From Garcia nutans (Eukaryota; Streptophyta; Magnoliopsida; Malpighiales; Euphorbiaceae), in assembly GCA_947685225.1 (NCBI GenBank), contig CANTUV010000072.1, positions 5,518,001-5,582,000 of the forward strand: 64,000 bases of DNA. The letters run 5' to 3'. The position numbers and the translations under genes were made by a program. Below, one piece after another: positions 46,052-59,544 of this stretch (the stretch's first letter is position 1; each line of letters begins with the position of its first letter). The notes under the pieces are model-generated. The model saw only the letters and a list, made by a program, of their open reading frames with translations, did not search any database and was not told the origin of the DNA.

Positions 46052-47324
46052 CATTGGCTGAAGCCATGCGAAGTCAATTAGCTGCACTACTAGAAAGTAA
46101 CAATGCTAAAACATCTTCTAGTACTAAGAAGTAGAAAGACAAAGGAAAGGCTAAGGTAGTCAAAGTGGCATCTATAAAGACAAGGAAGCAATTGATGATA
46201 ATGACCCTCAAGAAAAGAAGAAAGAAAATATGGTTGTGGAGAAAAGTGAAACTATTAATATTGAAAAATTAATTGCTGATTTAAAGAAGAAGTTTGAGAA
46301 GAAGCGTATAACCAAGGAGGTGTCAGAGGTAGACAAGCTATTTGAGCAAGGTGAAGAGGTTCCTTATAAGTTTAAGATGCCTTCTTTTCTAAGTTTGATG
46401 AAACTGGAAATCCCTATCTGCATGTCAAGCAATATATCATCACCCTGCAGTCTGGTAGAGCTACTAAGGCTCAAACTCTAAGGTATTTCATGCTTTCATT
46501 AGATCTTATTGTGCAAAATTAGTTCAATATCTTAGAGAAAAGTACTCAAAAGTACTGGGATTTACTATACAAAGCCTTCATCTAGTAGTATGGGTACAAT
46601 ACTGAATTGAAAGTGACTCTGGTAGAGGTAGAATCAATCAGACAAAAGCAAAATGAGAACTTTGTTGACTATATAAAGAGATGGAGAAATAAGGTGGCAC
46701 TTCTTAAGAAGAGGCCAGATGAGTTTAACCATATTAGGATGATAGTAAGAGATGTCTTACCTGATCTTCGTGAATGGGTGTCTCATACTCCTGTCAGGGT
46801 CTTTAAAGATCTTCTCCAAGTTGGATTGCAACTAGAAGAGTAGGAAAGGGAGAAAAACCATTTTGCTAGGAGAACAAATGAGAAAGGGAGTTACCATTCT
46901 GGAAATCAAGATACACTGCAGGCAGTGGATATCAGCGCAACTGGTCAAGGAAGCAGAAGCCAATTTTTAGATCTAGGAAGACCTCCATCCTAGGTTTTTA
47001 ATAAGTTGCAAAAGAAAGGGCTATTATAGCCATTAACCTCAGGCCTTCTGCCAATTCCACCAGGTGAAAGGACATGAGATAGATAGATGTATTCAGTTGA
47101 AGCATGAGATCCAGAATATAATTAACAGTGGAAAGTTGCCTAAACCTAACAAGCTTAGCACCAAGGATAATCTTTTACCTATGTTCGACAAGGTATCTCC
47201 ACCAACAACCTTCACAATAAGAGGAGGACTGAAGGAAGATTACATTTTATCCCCTTTTCAAGATGTGAGTATAAAAGATATGAAGAGAGAAGAAACTCCA
47301 TTCAATAAACTTCCCTCAGCTTGA
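46052..47324 (+). pseudogene. gag of T3, 5' truncated and broken
   Basis: It begins inside gag (LAEAMRSQLAALLES, equal to about residue 24 of the D copy). Recognisable blocks are KKFEKKR near 46285, VPYKFKMPSF, the core VESIRQKQNENFVDYIKRWR at about 46630-46690, and the C-terminal MKGHEIDRCIQLKHEIQ at 47064. Stops (for example TAG near 46132 and 46842) and several frame changes inactivate it. It belongs to the same gag family as T1 and D, with more divergence. Confidence 0.82.
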
Positions 47325-48631
47325 TTGATGCTCATCTTATTTTCTTTCTTTGGTATTTCTTTAAAACAATTATGTTTTTCAAATCAAGATTGCTTAGATA
47401 AATTACTTTTGTGGAATTTATGATTTTATTGGTTTCTGTTCATTTTGATGCTCAACCGATGATGAATCTAGTATGATATTCATAAATTATTATATCTATG
47501 CATCACGATTCGAATGACTTTACTAGGTGAGGGAATTGTTCTATAGCATTGAGTTGTGTATGCTTACATAGAGAGGGCACCTGCATAATTACCAGTGTCT
47601 AGTCAATCTTAGAACATGCTTTGATGAACTTTTAAGGAAAAATTGAACTCTACTTATTTAAGAGAGAGATGATCTAGGCATTATTTGGTGAGCCAACAAC
47701 TAGTATCCACCTTGTTAATATCAATTCTTAGTTTGTCCTTTTGAGCCTTCATGATATTTTAGCTTACTTTTATTATCTTATAAACCCTGATAACTTGCCC
47801 TGAGCTAGTGTGACACTTATGACAAGTCTGATAATCACTGAGCTATCAAGAAGAAAAAAGATCAAAGAAAAGGATGCATAGTCAAGATCATAAGAATAGT
47901 TGAAGTTTACCTGAACTAGACCTTAAATCTCAAATCTATTTCATCATTGAGATGGCATCTGGGCAACGAAAGAATCCATCCTCATTGAAGTAAACTCATG
48001 CTACTCCGTAATCAGAAGCATAGGACAATATGAACAAGAAGACTCTTTTAGAACTAGGACCTAAAAAAAGATAAAAATGAAAATAGAAAAAGAAAAATAG
48101 AAAACTCACTAGGTTGAAAACCCGAAAGGGCAGCCTAGGCAAAAATTAGAGCAGCTATCTAGTTTCAAAAATAGGAAAGAGCAACCTAGGAAAAATTGGA
48201 GGGAAATTATAAGAGCTTGAGTTGAAGATCTGAAAGGACGGTTTGTAAAGCCAACAAAGTTCTTTTCAGCCTACGAGAAGAGTTTGATTTGGATTAGTCC
48301 TGCCCAACTAGAGACTCAAATAAAATAAAAAAATTACAGAAAGACCATCTTTCATTTGGTTCATGATATCCAATATAGCTCCAAGTTAGTAATTTTAAAA
48401 GCCCTAAATTTGTTATTCCAAAGGGGAAAAAGGGCGGAATGATGAAATGTCATATAAAAAAAAGAAAATAAAAGAAGAGTAAAGAAAAGAAAAAAAAGGA
48501 AAAAAAGGAAAAAATAAAGAAAGAAAAGAAAAAGAAAAAGGGTCCTAAGTTTTTTTTGCAAAAGAAATTTGTTCTAGTCAAATCAAAACCAAATATCTGG
48601 CAAGAAGATGGAAGAACATTTATGCTTTATC
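47325..48631 (+). other. Non-coding interior of T3
   Basis: It follows gag and matches the same region in T1 (GATGCTCAACCGATGA..., then TCATAAGAATAGTTGAAGTT), ending in a purine-rich run at 48465-48545. It is cut by element C. No gene is present. Confidence 0.7.
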
Positions 48632-50681
48632 TTTAATATTTAAAATTTTAAATACTAAACTTTTAAATTATTATTGATAATTGATAGTAAATAGTGATAA
48701 AAGCGGCATGGATAAATGATGTAATTAGTAAATCTTAAAATTTACTGAAGAAATTATTTATTTTACAGTTCTACGAGATTAAAAATTGAATTGGAATCAA
48801 AGGTTAAGAGTGAGGTGCACCGCAGTTAAAATGAGATTGGTCACACTAGATTAAACTGTATATATATATGGACATGTGTGTGTGTTTGTAGAAGTTTCTT
48901 TCTTCTTTTCACGCCTATCATCACCTTCACCACCAAAACTCCTCCTTTCTTCCTTCTTTAAAAAAATTTAGCCAAAATTTAAGAGGAAATCACATCTAGT
49001 TATAGGTTTTTAGAAGAAAAAATTAGAAAAGGTGAGAATATCAACAAGTGATTGAAGAAGAAAAGGGATTTTGAAAGAGGTATGTGCTTATGTATTTTAA
49101 TTTGCAAATATTTGAATTTCTATGAATTTATTGTTTGAATTGGGTAATTGAGTTATCTTTAATGAGTTATTATTGAAAAGTATTTGATATAGACTCTTTC
49201 TATGTCAAAAAAACTAGTTTTTGATTCATTTTTAACATAGATATGGATATATTGTGTTTATATGGTTGTGTATGAAACATAAAATTTTGCTTAACACAAC
49301 CAGTGACACATCCATGTCACTGGGCCTATCAAAGATGGCGTGTTTCAAAGTTGATGACACATCTAGTGACATGCCTGTGTCATTAGGCATGTCATAGCTA
49401 CTGTGATGAAAGATAAATGACACGGCCAGTGACATGACCATGTCTCTGGTCGTGTCATAGCTACTATAATGCAAGTTAAATGACACAGCCAGTGACATGC
49501 CAGTGTCATTAGGCATGCCAAAGCTTCTGTAAAATGGGAAAATGACATGGTCATTGATACGCCCATGTTGTTGGGTATGTCACTTGAAGAAATTGCCCAA
49601 AATAACTCTTTTCTTTGTCTTTCATTTGTAATTTCAGCCTTAAAGATTATAAGGTCTCAAAGTGTAAAGGATTTTTGAAATCAATCCTAACAAGTAGTGT
49701 AGAAAATTTATTTTGAATATATGATAAATATGTGTTATACCAAGTGTTGATCAAAGAATTGTTACATTGAAGTGCTATACATAATTTAATGATAATTAAA
49801 AACTACTGAATTGCCAAATCATACTAATTTTAGATCCAGCTTGGGATTGAATGGCTAGCCAAAGGGAGGATATTCAAAGTAATAATGGGAACTCTATGCC
49901 ATCAATGGGCACTCTGTGTCACCATATTCAGTGGGCAATTGGGCCATTGGCCAAATTTTATATGGTGGTCATTAAATTGCCAACAGTGACCCGTTATCCA
50001 AATCTAGAATTTGAGTTCAGTGTGTATGGGCATAATTAAAGAAGTTATCTACATTGAAAACAATGTGTTATATGGTTGTTAAATTAACTGATTCTGAATT
50101 TAATCTTGTTTAGTATTTCCAGTTTCAGTGAATTTATTAATTTCTTTATTAAACGTTCTAAAAGTGATACTTTCCATTATTTCTAAATTATTTAATGTTT
50201 AGTTCTCTTTCCTTTAAATTTTCTTGCATATTGTAAATATATAAGCACCACTAAGCTTTGCTTAGCATGTAAGAATTATTTTCTGATGTGCAGATCAAAC
50301 AAGAAAAGTTGAGACTGTAGAGTGAGAGATACATGTTCCTAGTCAACTGCATCACAAAGGTTCAAATATCAATATTATAAATATTGTATTCTTTATGGTT
50401 CACATGGAAATACTTTATAATTTTGTATGGCAGTTGTATAAGTTTGAGAGTAGTTTGAGAGTTATATAAAGTAAGTTAACAATAGGAGTTCTTTGTAAAT
50501 TAACAGATATATATTTGTAATATAGGCATGATTATAGTAGTTCTTTTGAAAGTTTAACAACTGCATTAATTCATAGAAGTAATTTTGTTTTATTTACTAT
50601 ATTACATATATAGGCAAGTGTGAGTATTTAGGTTACACCACCTATATATTTAAGTGTATAGACTATGTAGGGGGTGTTACA
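48632..50681 (+). repeat. 5' LTR of C
   Basis: It starts near TTTAATATTTAAAAT by alignment with 55465 and ends GGGGGTGTTACA. It carries about five copies of a 62-base repeat rich in GACACGGCCAGTGACATG at 49299-49580, and a dual hairpin at 50251-50291. Confidence 0.88.
50251..50291 (+). other. Dual hairpin in the C 5' LTR
   Basis: CTAAGC-TTT-GCTTAG is followed by arms GCATGTAAGAA and TTCTGATGTGC, which pair at all but one position when G-U pairs are allowed. Confidence 0.7.
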
Positions 50682-50686
50682 TTTAG

Positions 50687-50698
50687 TGGTATCAGAGC
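50687..50698 (+). promoter_or_regulatory. Primer-binding site of C (initiator tRNA-Met)
   Basis: TGGTATCAGAGC is an exact match, five bases after the LTR end. Confidence 0.93.
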
Positions 50699-50821
50699 CA
50701 GGTTTAGGCGGTCCTAAGTTTGTGGCTCAAAGAAAAGAGAAGTACAACTGTCATTGCTATTTAAACTATATAATTGAATAAATGTTTGATGCAGTTGATT
50801 TTCAATGTTTAAAGGTATAAG

Positions 50822-53800
50822 ATAGCCTCTGAATCCCATCAAGGTGCAGAGGAACAAGCTGCATCCTCACATAGTCAAGCTAGTGTGGGGAATCAGCAGC
50901 CATCAGAACATTCTGCGGAACAAATTCCCTTAGATCCCCAATTTGTGAGAAATATGGGGGAACTTCTCAAGAAAATTGTAGGAGTTGCTCCTCCTACACA
51001 ACCTCCACCGTCGGTGCCTCAAAGATCATCATTGGAGAGAATTAGGAAATTAGGAGCAGAAGATTTTAAGCTCGTGATACTATTTAGTCTTCAGTAGCAG
51101 AGTATTGGATGGAGAAGATTGTAAGAGTTTTTGATATTCTATATTATACTGATCAGAAAAGATTGGAGTGTGCAGTTTCCTTATTGCAGGAGCAAGCTTA
51201 TGCCTAGTGAGATACAAAGAAGAAAGGTGTACCCGCAGGTAGACTCACTTGGGTATTTTTCCAAGAAGAATTTAAAAAGAAATATATTAGTGAAATTTAT
51301 TTAGAGGAGAAGCATCGGCAGTTTTTGTATCTTAAGAAAAGGTAGTCATCTGTGTTTGAATATGAGAGGTAGTTTGTTCACCTCAGCAAATATTTTTTAG
51401 AGTTAGTTACATCTGAGGAAGAGAAGTGCGATAGGTTTGAACAGGGTTTGAATAGTTAGATTTAGGTGTATTTAGTAGCAATGAGTATTAAAGAGCTTTC
51501 CACTCTTATTAATGCGGTAGTTGCCATAGAAAATGAGATTAAACAAGAGCAGAGAAGAAGACAATAACCAAAGAAGGGATTTTCTAGTGAACAATAATAA
51601 GGTGGCCAGAAAAGATAGAGAAATATTCAAGCTCAAACTCAGGAGTTTGGTAGAGGAAGTGGAGCTAGTTTTCAAAGGTCTAGAGGTGGTAGCTTTAGAG
51701 TGGCTACAGGCTCATCTTCAATGGCTAATACTACACCTTTTTAATATTGTGGTAAGGGCCATGCATGTGAAGATTGTTGGTATCAAAAAGGGACTTATTT
51801 GAAATGTGGTTTTTTGGAGCATAAAATTAGAGATTGTCCAATGATAAAAGAACTAGAAATTATTGAAGGAAAAAGTTTTGTACAGAGGTCTCAGTCAGGC
51901 CCTAGGACAGGTAGAGGTGGTCAACCCAGTGTTAGTCAGTAGAGAGAATCTAAAATAGTGAATAGACCTCAGACTCGAGGTAGTGCTCCTTCTAGGGCTT
52001 ATGCCATGAAAGCTGTGGAGGACCAGGATTCTCCTAATGTTGTAATTGGTAAATTTTCTTTACTTGGTCTTAATGTGTATGCATTATTAGATCTTGATTC
52101 TACATATTCTTATATTTGCACAACTATAGCTTTAGGGAAGAGAATGTTTGTTGATAAACTTGATTATGAGATAGAAGTTACTAATCCCTTAGGCCATAGT
52201 GTGAAGGTAAACAAAGTATATCAAAATTGTCCACTTAGAGTTCATGAGGTAGAACTTCCTGCTGATTTGATTGAACTTCCATTCCATGACTTTGATGTAA
52301 TCTTGGGAATGGATTAGTTGTCCCGACATCAAGCAGTTATGGACTACTGTAGTAAAGTTGTGTCTTTTAAGATTCTGAGTTATGATGAAATATTAGTTTG
52401 AGGAGAAAAACAATTTTACCCTTCTAGTTTGATTTCTACAGCTAAAGCTAGAAGGTTGATTAGGAAGAGGTGTGAAGCTTACCTTGCTTATGTTAATGAT
52501 ACCTGGAATACCAGATGTTTACTAGGTTGATTGGGAGACATACTTACAGTGAGTGAGTTTCCAGATGTTTTTTTGAAAGAATTACCTGGAATACCACCAG
52601 AGAGGGAGGTAGAATTTGTTATTGACGTAGTTCCTGGTACGACACCAATTTCTATTCCACCTTATAGAGTGGCACCTTTGGAATTAAAAAGAGTTAAAAG
52701 TGCAACTTCAGGAATTACTTGATAAGGGCTTTATTAGACCTAGTGTATCACCTTGGGGTGCACCAGTTTTATTTGTGAAGAAGAAGGATTGTACCTTAAG
52801 ATTGTGTATAGATTATCGACAGTTGAATAAAGTGACTATTAAGAATAAGTACTTGTTACCTAGGATTGATGATTTGTTTGATCAGTTGAGGGGAGCGGGT
52901 GTTTTCTCTAAGATTGATCTTAAATTAGGTTATTATCAGATGAAAATTAAAGAAGTAGATATTCCAAAGATAGCTTTTAGAACTCAATAAGGACATTATG
53001 AATTTTTTGTTATGCCCTTTGGTTTAACTAATGCTCCAACAACTTTTATGGACTTGATGAATCAAGTCTTTAAACCCTATTTAGACCAGTTTGTAGTTTT
53101 TTTCATTGATGACATATTGGTTTATTCTAGAAATAAAGAGAAAAATGATAAGCATTTGAGAATTGTACTACAGACACTAAGAGAGAATCAATTGTATGTT
53201 AAACTATCAAAATGTGATTTTTGGCTGACGAAAGTGGCATTTCTGGGTCATATAATATCAACTAATGGTATTGGTATGGATCCTAGTAAAATTGAGACTA
53301 TTTTGAATTGGCAGCTACCAAAGAATATAACATAAGTCCGAATTTTTCTTGGGTTAGCTGGTTACTATAGAAGATTTGTGCAAGGATTTTTGAAGATATT
53401 ACTTCCTTTAACTAAGTTCCTTAGAAAAGAAACTGAATTTGATGGAATACCCAATGTCAAGCTAGTTTTGAACAATTAAAGGCTATGTTGACTAAAGCAC
53501 ATGTATTGACGCAACCGACTCTAGGTAAAAATTATGTTATTTATAGTGATGCTTCTCATCAGGGACTCGGTTGTGTATTGATGCAAGAGGGTAAGGTAAT
53601 GACTTATGCTTTTAGGCAATTAAAATCGCATGAATTGAATTACCCTACATATGATTTGGAGTTAGCTGCTATTGTATTTACTCTTAAGATCTAGCGACAT
53701 TACTTATATGGCGAAAGGTGCTACATTTTCACTGACCATAAAAGTCTAAAATACTTGCCAACACAAAAAGAACTAAACTTAAGGTAAGAAGGTGGATGGA

Positions 53801-55425
53801 ATTGATCAAAGATTATGACTGTATTATTGACTATTATCCTAGAAAAGCTAACATGGTAGCCGATGCTTTAAGTCGAAAGACTTTAGCAGTTATATTGTAT
53901 ATAAAATATTATAATACTATATGTATATATAAATTAAATAAACTAAATGATATAATGTGTTATGTTAACAAAATTGAGGGTTGAACCAACCATAAATTAA
54001 AAAGTGATAGAAGCTCAGAAACAAAATCAAAAGTTGTTAAAAATTTTAAAACAAGGGCATAAAGGTGGAAAACCAAATTATGTTGTGTTAGAAAATGGTG
54101 GTTTGTATTATAGAGGTCGATTGTGTATACCTGATGTGAAGGAACTAAATGAGTGTATACTTGGTGAAGCTCATACTGCTACGTATACTGTACATTCCGA
54201 AAGTAATAAAATGTATCGGAATTTGAAGTTTCATTATTGGTGGCCTAGTATGAAAAGAGATATTATTAAATATGTGACTCGATGTTTAGTGTGTCAACAA
54301 GTCAAAGCAGAACATCAAGTTCCATCCGGTCTTTACAACCTATATCAATACAAAATGTAAGTGGGATAGAATCAACATGGATTTTGTAACTGGTCTTCCG
54401 AACAACCAAAAGAAGCATGATACAGTTTGGGTAATTATTGATCAATTAACCAAATAAGCACATTTCCTTTCCATTCGAGTTCATTATTCAATGGATAGAC
54501 TTGCTGAATTGTATATTAATGTGATAGTCAGGCTTCATGGAGTGCCAATGTCTATTATTTCAGATCGAGACCCTCGCTTTTCTTTAAAATTTTGGGAAAG
54601 TTTTCAGAAAGCATCAGGTACTCGACTTCATTTTAGTACTGCTTTTTATCCATAGACTGATGGTCAATAAGAAAGGGTAATACAAGTGCTTGAAGTTATG
54701 CTTAGACATTGTGTGATCTACTTTAAAGGTAACTGGATAGTTATTTGCATTTAGTAGAATTTGCCTATAACAACAGTTATCAAACGAGTATTGGAATGAT
54801 TCCATATGAAGCACTCTATGGAACGAAGTGTAGAACTCCATTGTGTTGGGTGGAATTGAATTAGAGCAAACTTGTGGTACCTGATCTCATAAGACAAACA
54901 GAAGACAAAGTGAAGCTTATAAAGGATCGATTACAAATTACAATGGATAGATAAAAATCTTATGTATATTTAAAATGGCGTGATATTGAATATAGTGTGG
55001 GAGATAAAATATTTTTGAAAGTATCACTGTGAAAGAAGGTTCTTTGCTTTGGAAAGAAAGGTAAACTAATCCCTAGGTTTATTGGACCATATGAAATACT
55101 TGACCGTATGGGTCCAGTAGCTTATCGACTAGCTTTGCTTCCAGAATTGGCTAAGATTCATAATGCATTCTATGTGTCGATGCTTAGATGATATAGATCA
55201 TATCCTTCAAATGTGATTCAAATAGAGTCATTGAAATTCAGTTAGATTTGAATTATGAAGAAGAACCAGTGGCTATCTTAGCTCGTGAAATAAAAGAGTT
55301 GCGTAATAGGTGCATTCCTTTAGTGAAAGTGTTGTGGAGAAATGATTCGATAGAGGAAGCCACTTGGGAAAGTGAAGAGACAATGAGACAGCAATGCCCT
55401 CAATTATTTCAAGCATTTATAATAG
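50822..55425 (+). pseudogene. gag-pol of C, heavily decayed
   Basis: The expected start codon at 50822 reads ATA (followed by GCC TCT GAA). The gag core is spread over frames to about 51870, with a zinc-knuckle remnant (CGFLEHKIRDC) near 51810. Protease (LLDLDSTYSYI) has lost the catalytic glycine context. Reverse transcriptase is recognisable at 52700-53400, with [10 protein letters not shown]. RNase H is at 53500-53880. The integrase zinc region is at about 54150-54330 and its core at about 54370-54840. The chromodomain is at about 55260-55420 (EATWESEETM). An AT-rich block at about 53884-54003 sits between RNase H and integrase. Dozens of stops and frameshifts are present. Confidence 0.9.
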
Positions 55426-55452
55426 GTAAATTTCGAGGAGGAATTTTTTTTA

Positions 55453-55464
55453 GTGGGGGAGAAT
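55453..55464 (+). promoter_or_regulatory. Polypurine tract of C
   Basis: GTGGGGGAGAAT lies directly before the 3' LTR, preceded by a TTTCGAGGAGGAATTT-like box as in B. Confidence 0.82.
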
Positions 55465-56093
55465 TATAATATTTAAAATTTTAAATACTAAACTTTTAAA
55501 TTAATATTGATAATTGATAGTAAATAGTGATAAAAGTGGCATGGATAAATGATATAAATAGTGGATCTTAAATTTATTGAAGAAATTATTTATTTTTACG
55601 GTTATACGAGATTAAAAATTGAATTGGAATCAAAGATTAAGAGTGAGGGTGCACCACAGTTAAAATGAGATTGGCCACACTAGATTAAACTATATATATA
55701 TGCGGACATGTGTGTGTGTTTGTAGAAGTTTCTTTCTTCTTCTCTCTTCTTCTTTTCACGCCTATCATCACCTTTACCACCAAAACTCCTCCTTTCTTCC
55801 TTCTTTTAAAAAATTTAGCCAAAATTTAAGAGGAAATCACATCTAGTTATAGGTTTTTAGAAGAAAAAATTGGAAAAGGTGAGAATATCAACAAGTGATT
55901 GAAGAAGAAAAGGGATTTTGAAAGAGATATGTGCTTAGGTATTTTAATTTGCAAATATTTGAATTTCTATGAATTTATTGTTTGAATTGGTTAATTGAGT
56001 TATCTTTAATGAGTTATTGTTGAAAAGTATTTGATATAGACTCTTTCTATGTCAAAACAAACTAGTTTTTGATTCATTTTTAACATAGATATG

Positions 56094-58388
56094 TGTGCAC
56101 GGGAATTTTTGCCCCCACTCCCGGTGGAATGGTTCTTGCGACTTCGGCACTGTTTAGGCTAGAGGCCTTAGAGAACACGGACCTAAGTCCAGAGAAAATG
56201 GAGTCGCCACCCGGATGGGCTGGAAAAAAGAAAGGGGTGGATGACTCGATTCCTAAGGAATCCCCAACCCCCTAATGGGTTCGAAAAGTTGGGTACGTGT
56301 GGGGAAGGTGAGAAATGGCCCAGCACCCCTACAACGCCCGATTCATTGGAACCGGCCTCCTTTATAAGTCTTAATATTATAAAATTCTTAAATATAACAA
56401 TATTATCCATATTACATGCAATAATTGAAATAAAGCATCGTTATATTAAAATCAAAGTAATGTACAAACAAAGCAAATAAATGGACACCCATCCGAAGAT
56501 GGAAACATGCCCTTACATCATCCATGTCTAAACTAATAGGACACCCACCAAAAGGTAGAAACATGTCCCTTACATTGGTCCAAAATGTAAAAGCAATTTA
56601 AATTACATGATATTTAACTAATGAGGTACCCACAAAGTAGAAACATACCTCTTACAGCATTTGGAAATAAAAAATAAATCGATAAAAGTAAATAACCATT
56701 CATAATAAATAAATCATTCATCAAAGGCATCAATCAAAATATATAATAAGCATTCATCCATGATAAATTAAATAAATCAAGCATTAAAATTAAATAAATC
56801 AAAGCATATAATGAATTACATGATTAAATCTAAAAATAAAGCAAGTAAAGATACAAATTGAGGTTTACTGTTTCTTATTTCAAGTTCTTTAATTAATATT
56901 TAGGGTTCGCATCTTAAAATAGGATTTTAGAATTTTAATTACTAAATTAGGGCTTTGGAAAAAAGGAAAGTTAAATACACGGACTCATAATACACAAATG
57001 AATATTGACCCCTTCGACGAGCCCATACGACGGTCCCGCTACTGGACATTTTGGAATTTTGAGTAATTAAAATTATTTTTGGAATTTTGAGTAACTAATA
57101 TTATGTTTTAAATGAATAATGCTACTAGACGTTTTAAAGATTTAGAGTTTTGGATGTTTTATGAAAATAATGCTACTGTGATTTAAAATAAATAGGTTTG
57201 GCAATAGATTGTTATTTTGGTTTTACTATATTGGATTTGAATGTTTAGGTTTATAAGGTTTTAAGGTTTAAGGTTAGGGTTTAGGAAAACTAGGGTTTAT
57301 GGTTTTGGTTTTGAGGGAATTAGGGTTTTTAGTGTTTCAGAAAATATGTTTGGTTTTAGGATTGAAGAAAATAGTTTAGAGTTTTATAAAGTTTTTTTGA
57401 AATAGGAAAAACAATTTAAGGTTTTTGGAAATAAAAGAGTATTTTTTAGGGTTTTTGGAAATAGCAGGAACAATTTAGGGTTTTAAGGTTTTGAAGAAAT
57501 AGGTTAGGGCTCTTAAGTTTTAGAAGAAATAGAATGAACGATTTAAGATTTTTTTTGGAAAACAAAAGAAACAAATTAGGGTTTCTAATGTATTTAGAAA
57601 CAGAAAAGTGTTTATGTTATTGAAACGAAGATCAATGTTACTACATGCTTATAAAATCAAGGTTTTGTGTGTATAATCTTATGAATTAAAAGAAACAAAG
57701 CTACTGTAAGAAAATAAAAAGAAATTAGAGATTCAAACCTTCTTTCGTTGGTTCCACCAAAAATTGCTTCTTGGATGACCAAGGACAAAGGCAGGATTGC
57801 TGCCTTTGGTGGCTTGATTGCTTGCTTGCTTCTCCTCAAATTCGAAGTCCCAAATTCAAAGTTATAGTGCTCCAAGTCCGATTGTTAATCCTAGTCTAAA
57901 GTCCCTTGTTAATCTCCTATTCCCCCCTTCTTTTCTGTGTCTTTTTAGTGTTATTTATAGGAAATTTTGGAAGCTTAATTCCAATTGTTTAAGGAAACTA
58001 TGTTTAATTAGGAAAAGAAAACCGAAACCAAATAGAATTTGGTTTTGAAAAATTACGTTGGAAAAATTTTGCTGGCGAAAAAACTGCTGCGGGCTGCTAC
58101 GAGGAACCGCGTCGAAAATTGTGAGGGGTGGGCTGCAGGCCATTTTGCCTGCAGGAGCTTCATGCGGGCGAATGGCCCAAGGCCACCAGTTCATCCACTG
58201 GTTTTCGGCGACAAATTTTTTTCATCGTCGATTTATTTTTATTTTTATTTTTTTATTATTATGATAATTTTTAAAAATTATAAAAAAATAAATACTAAAA
58301 CAAATATTATTTAATTAAGATAACACAAAAATTATTTTGGACTAAATAAAATATATTGGCTGGACTGGTAAAAAATTAAGGGTCTACA
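56094..58388 (-). mobile_element. Solo Tat-type LTR, minus strand
   Basis: It runs from TGTGCACGGG to GGGTCTACA, the reverse form of TGTAGACCC...CTCACA, about 2.3 kb. It is flanked by ATATG on both sides (56089-56093 and 58389-58393), and the empty site is seen in the other C LTR at about 49238. It holds the telo-box-rich middle (about 57240-57600, as TAGGGTTT) and a GC-rich part at about 58070-58230. Confidence 0.94.
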
Positions 58389-59413
58389 ATATGGATATAT
58401 TGTGTTTATATGGTTGTGTACGAAACACAAAATTTTGCTTAACACAACTAGTGACATGGCCATGTCACTGGGCGTGTCAAAGATGCTATGTTTCAAAGTT
58501 GATGACACGGCCAGAGACACGTCTGTGTCATTGGGAATGTTATAGCTACTGTGATAAAAGATAAATAACATGACCAATGATACAACCATGTCTCTTAAGC
58601 GTGTCATAGCTACTGTAATGCAAGTTAAATGACACAGCCAGTGACACGTTCGTGTCATTGGGCATGTCAAAGCTTCTGTGAAATGGGCAAATGACATGGT
58701 CATTGACACGCATATGTCGTTGGATGTATCACTTGAAGAAATTACCCAAAATAACTCTTTTCTTTGTCTTTCATTTGTAATTTCAGCCTAAAAGATTATA
58801 AGATCTCAAAGTGTAAAGAATTTTTGAAATCAATCCTAACAAGCAGTGTAACAAATCTATTTTGAATATATGATAAATATGTGTGATACCAAGTGTTGAT
58901 CAAAGAATTGTTCCATTCAAGTGCTATACATAATTTAATGATAATTAAAAACTGCTGAATTACCCAAATCATACTGATGTTAGATCTAGCTTAGGATTGA
59001 ATGAATAGCCATAGGGAGGATATCCAAAGTAATAGTGGGCACTTTGTGCCATAAATGGAAACTCTTTGTCACCATATTCAGTGGGCATTCATGCCATAGT
59101 GGGCCATTTGCCAAATTTTATACAGTGGACATTAAATTGCCAACAGTGACCCATTATCCAAATCTACGATTTGAGTTCAGTGTGTATGGGCATAATTAAA
59201 GAAGTTATCTACATTGAAAATAATGTGTTATATGGTTATTGTTAAATTAACCGATTTTGAATTTAATTGTGTTTAGTATTTCAAGTTTTAATGAATTTAT
59301 TAATTTCTTTATTAAAGGTTCTAAAAGTGATGCTTTCCATTGTTTCTAAATTATTTAATGTTTAGTTCTCTTTCCTTTAAATTTTATTGCATATCATAAA
59401 TACATAAGTACCA

Positions 59414-59454
59414 CTAAGCTTTGATTAGCGTGTTAGAATTATTTTCTGACACGC
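59414..59454 (+). other. Dual hairpin in the C 3' LTR
   Basis: CTAAGC-TTTG-ATTAG is followed by a complete 11-pair stem, GCGTGTTAGAA facing TTCTGACACGC (one G-U). Relative to the 5' LTR copy, both arms changed while pairing was kept or improved. Confidence 0.72.
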
Positions 59455-59544
59455 AGGTCAAACAAGAAGAGTTGAGACTGTAGAGTGAGAGATACACGTT
59501 CCTAGTCAACTACATCACAAAGGTTCAAAGAACAATACACGTGG

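Larger units (their letters stand above)
48632..59527 (+). mobile_element. Chromovirus C, old copy inside T3
   Basis: It has a 5' LTR, an initiator tRNA-Met primer site, a badly decayed gag-pol ending in a chromodomain, a polypurine tract and an interrupted 3' LTR that breaks off near 59527. It belongs to a different family from A and B: its LTRs are shorter (about 2.05 kb) and the protein sequence is distinct. Both LTR ends have lost the TG start. Confidence 0.9.
55465..59527 (+). repeat. 3' LTR of C, interrupted and truncated
   Basis: The LTR parts are 55465-56093 and 58394-59527. They match the 5' LTR closely up to CACAAAGGTTCAAA, after which the last 330 or so bases are missing. The 62-base repeats are at 58440-58735 and the dual hairpin at 59414-59454. 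Confidence 0.9.
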
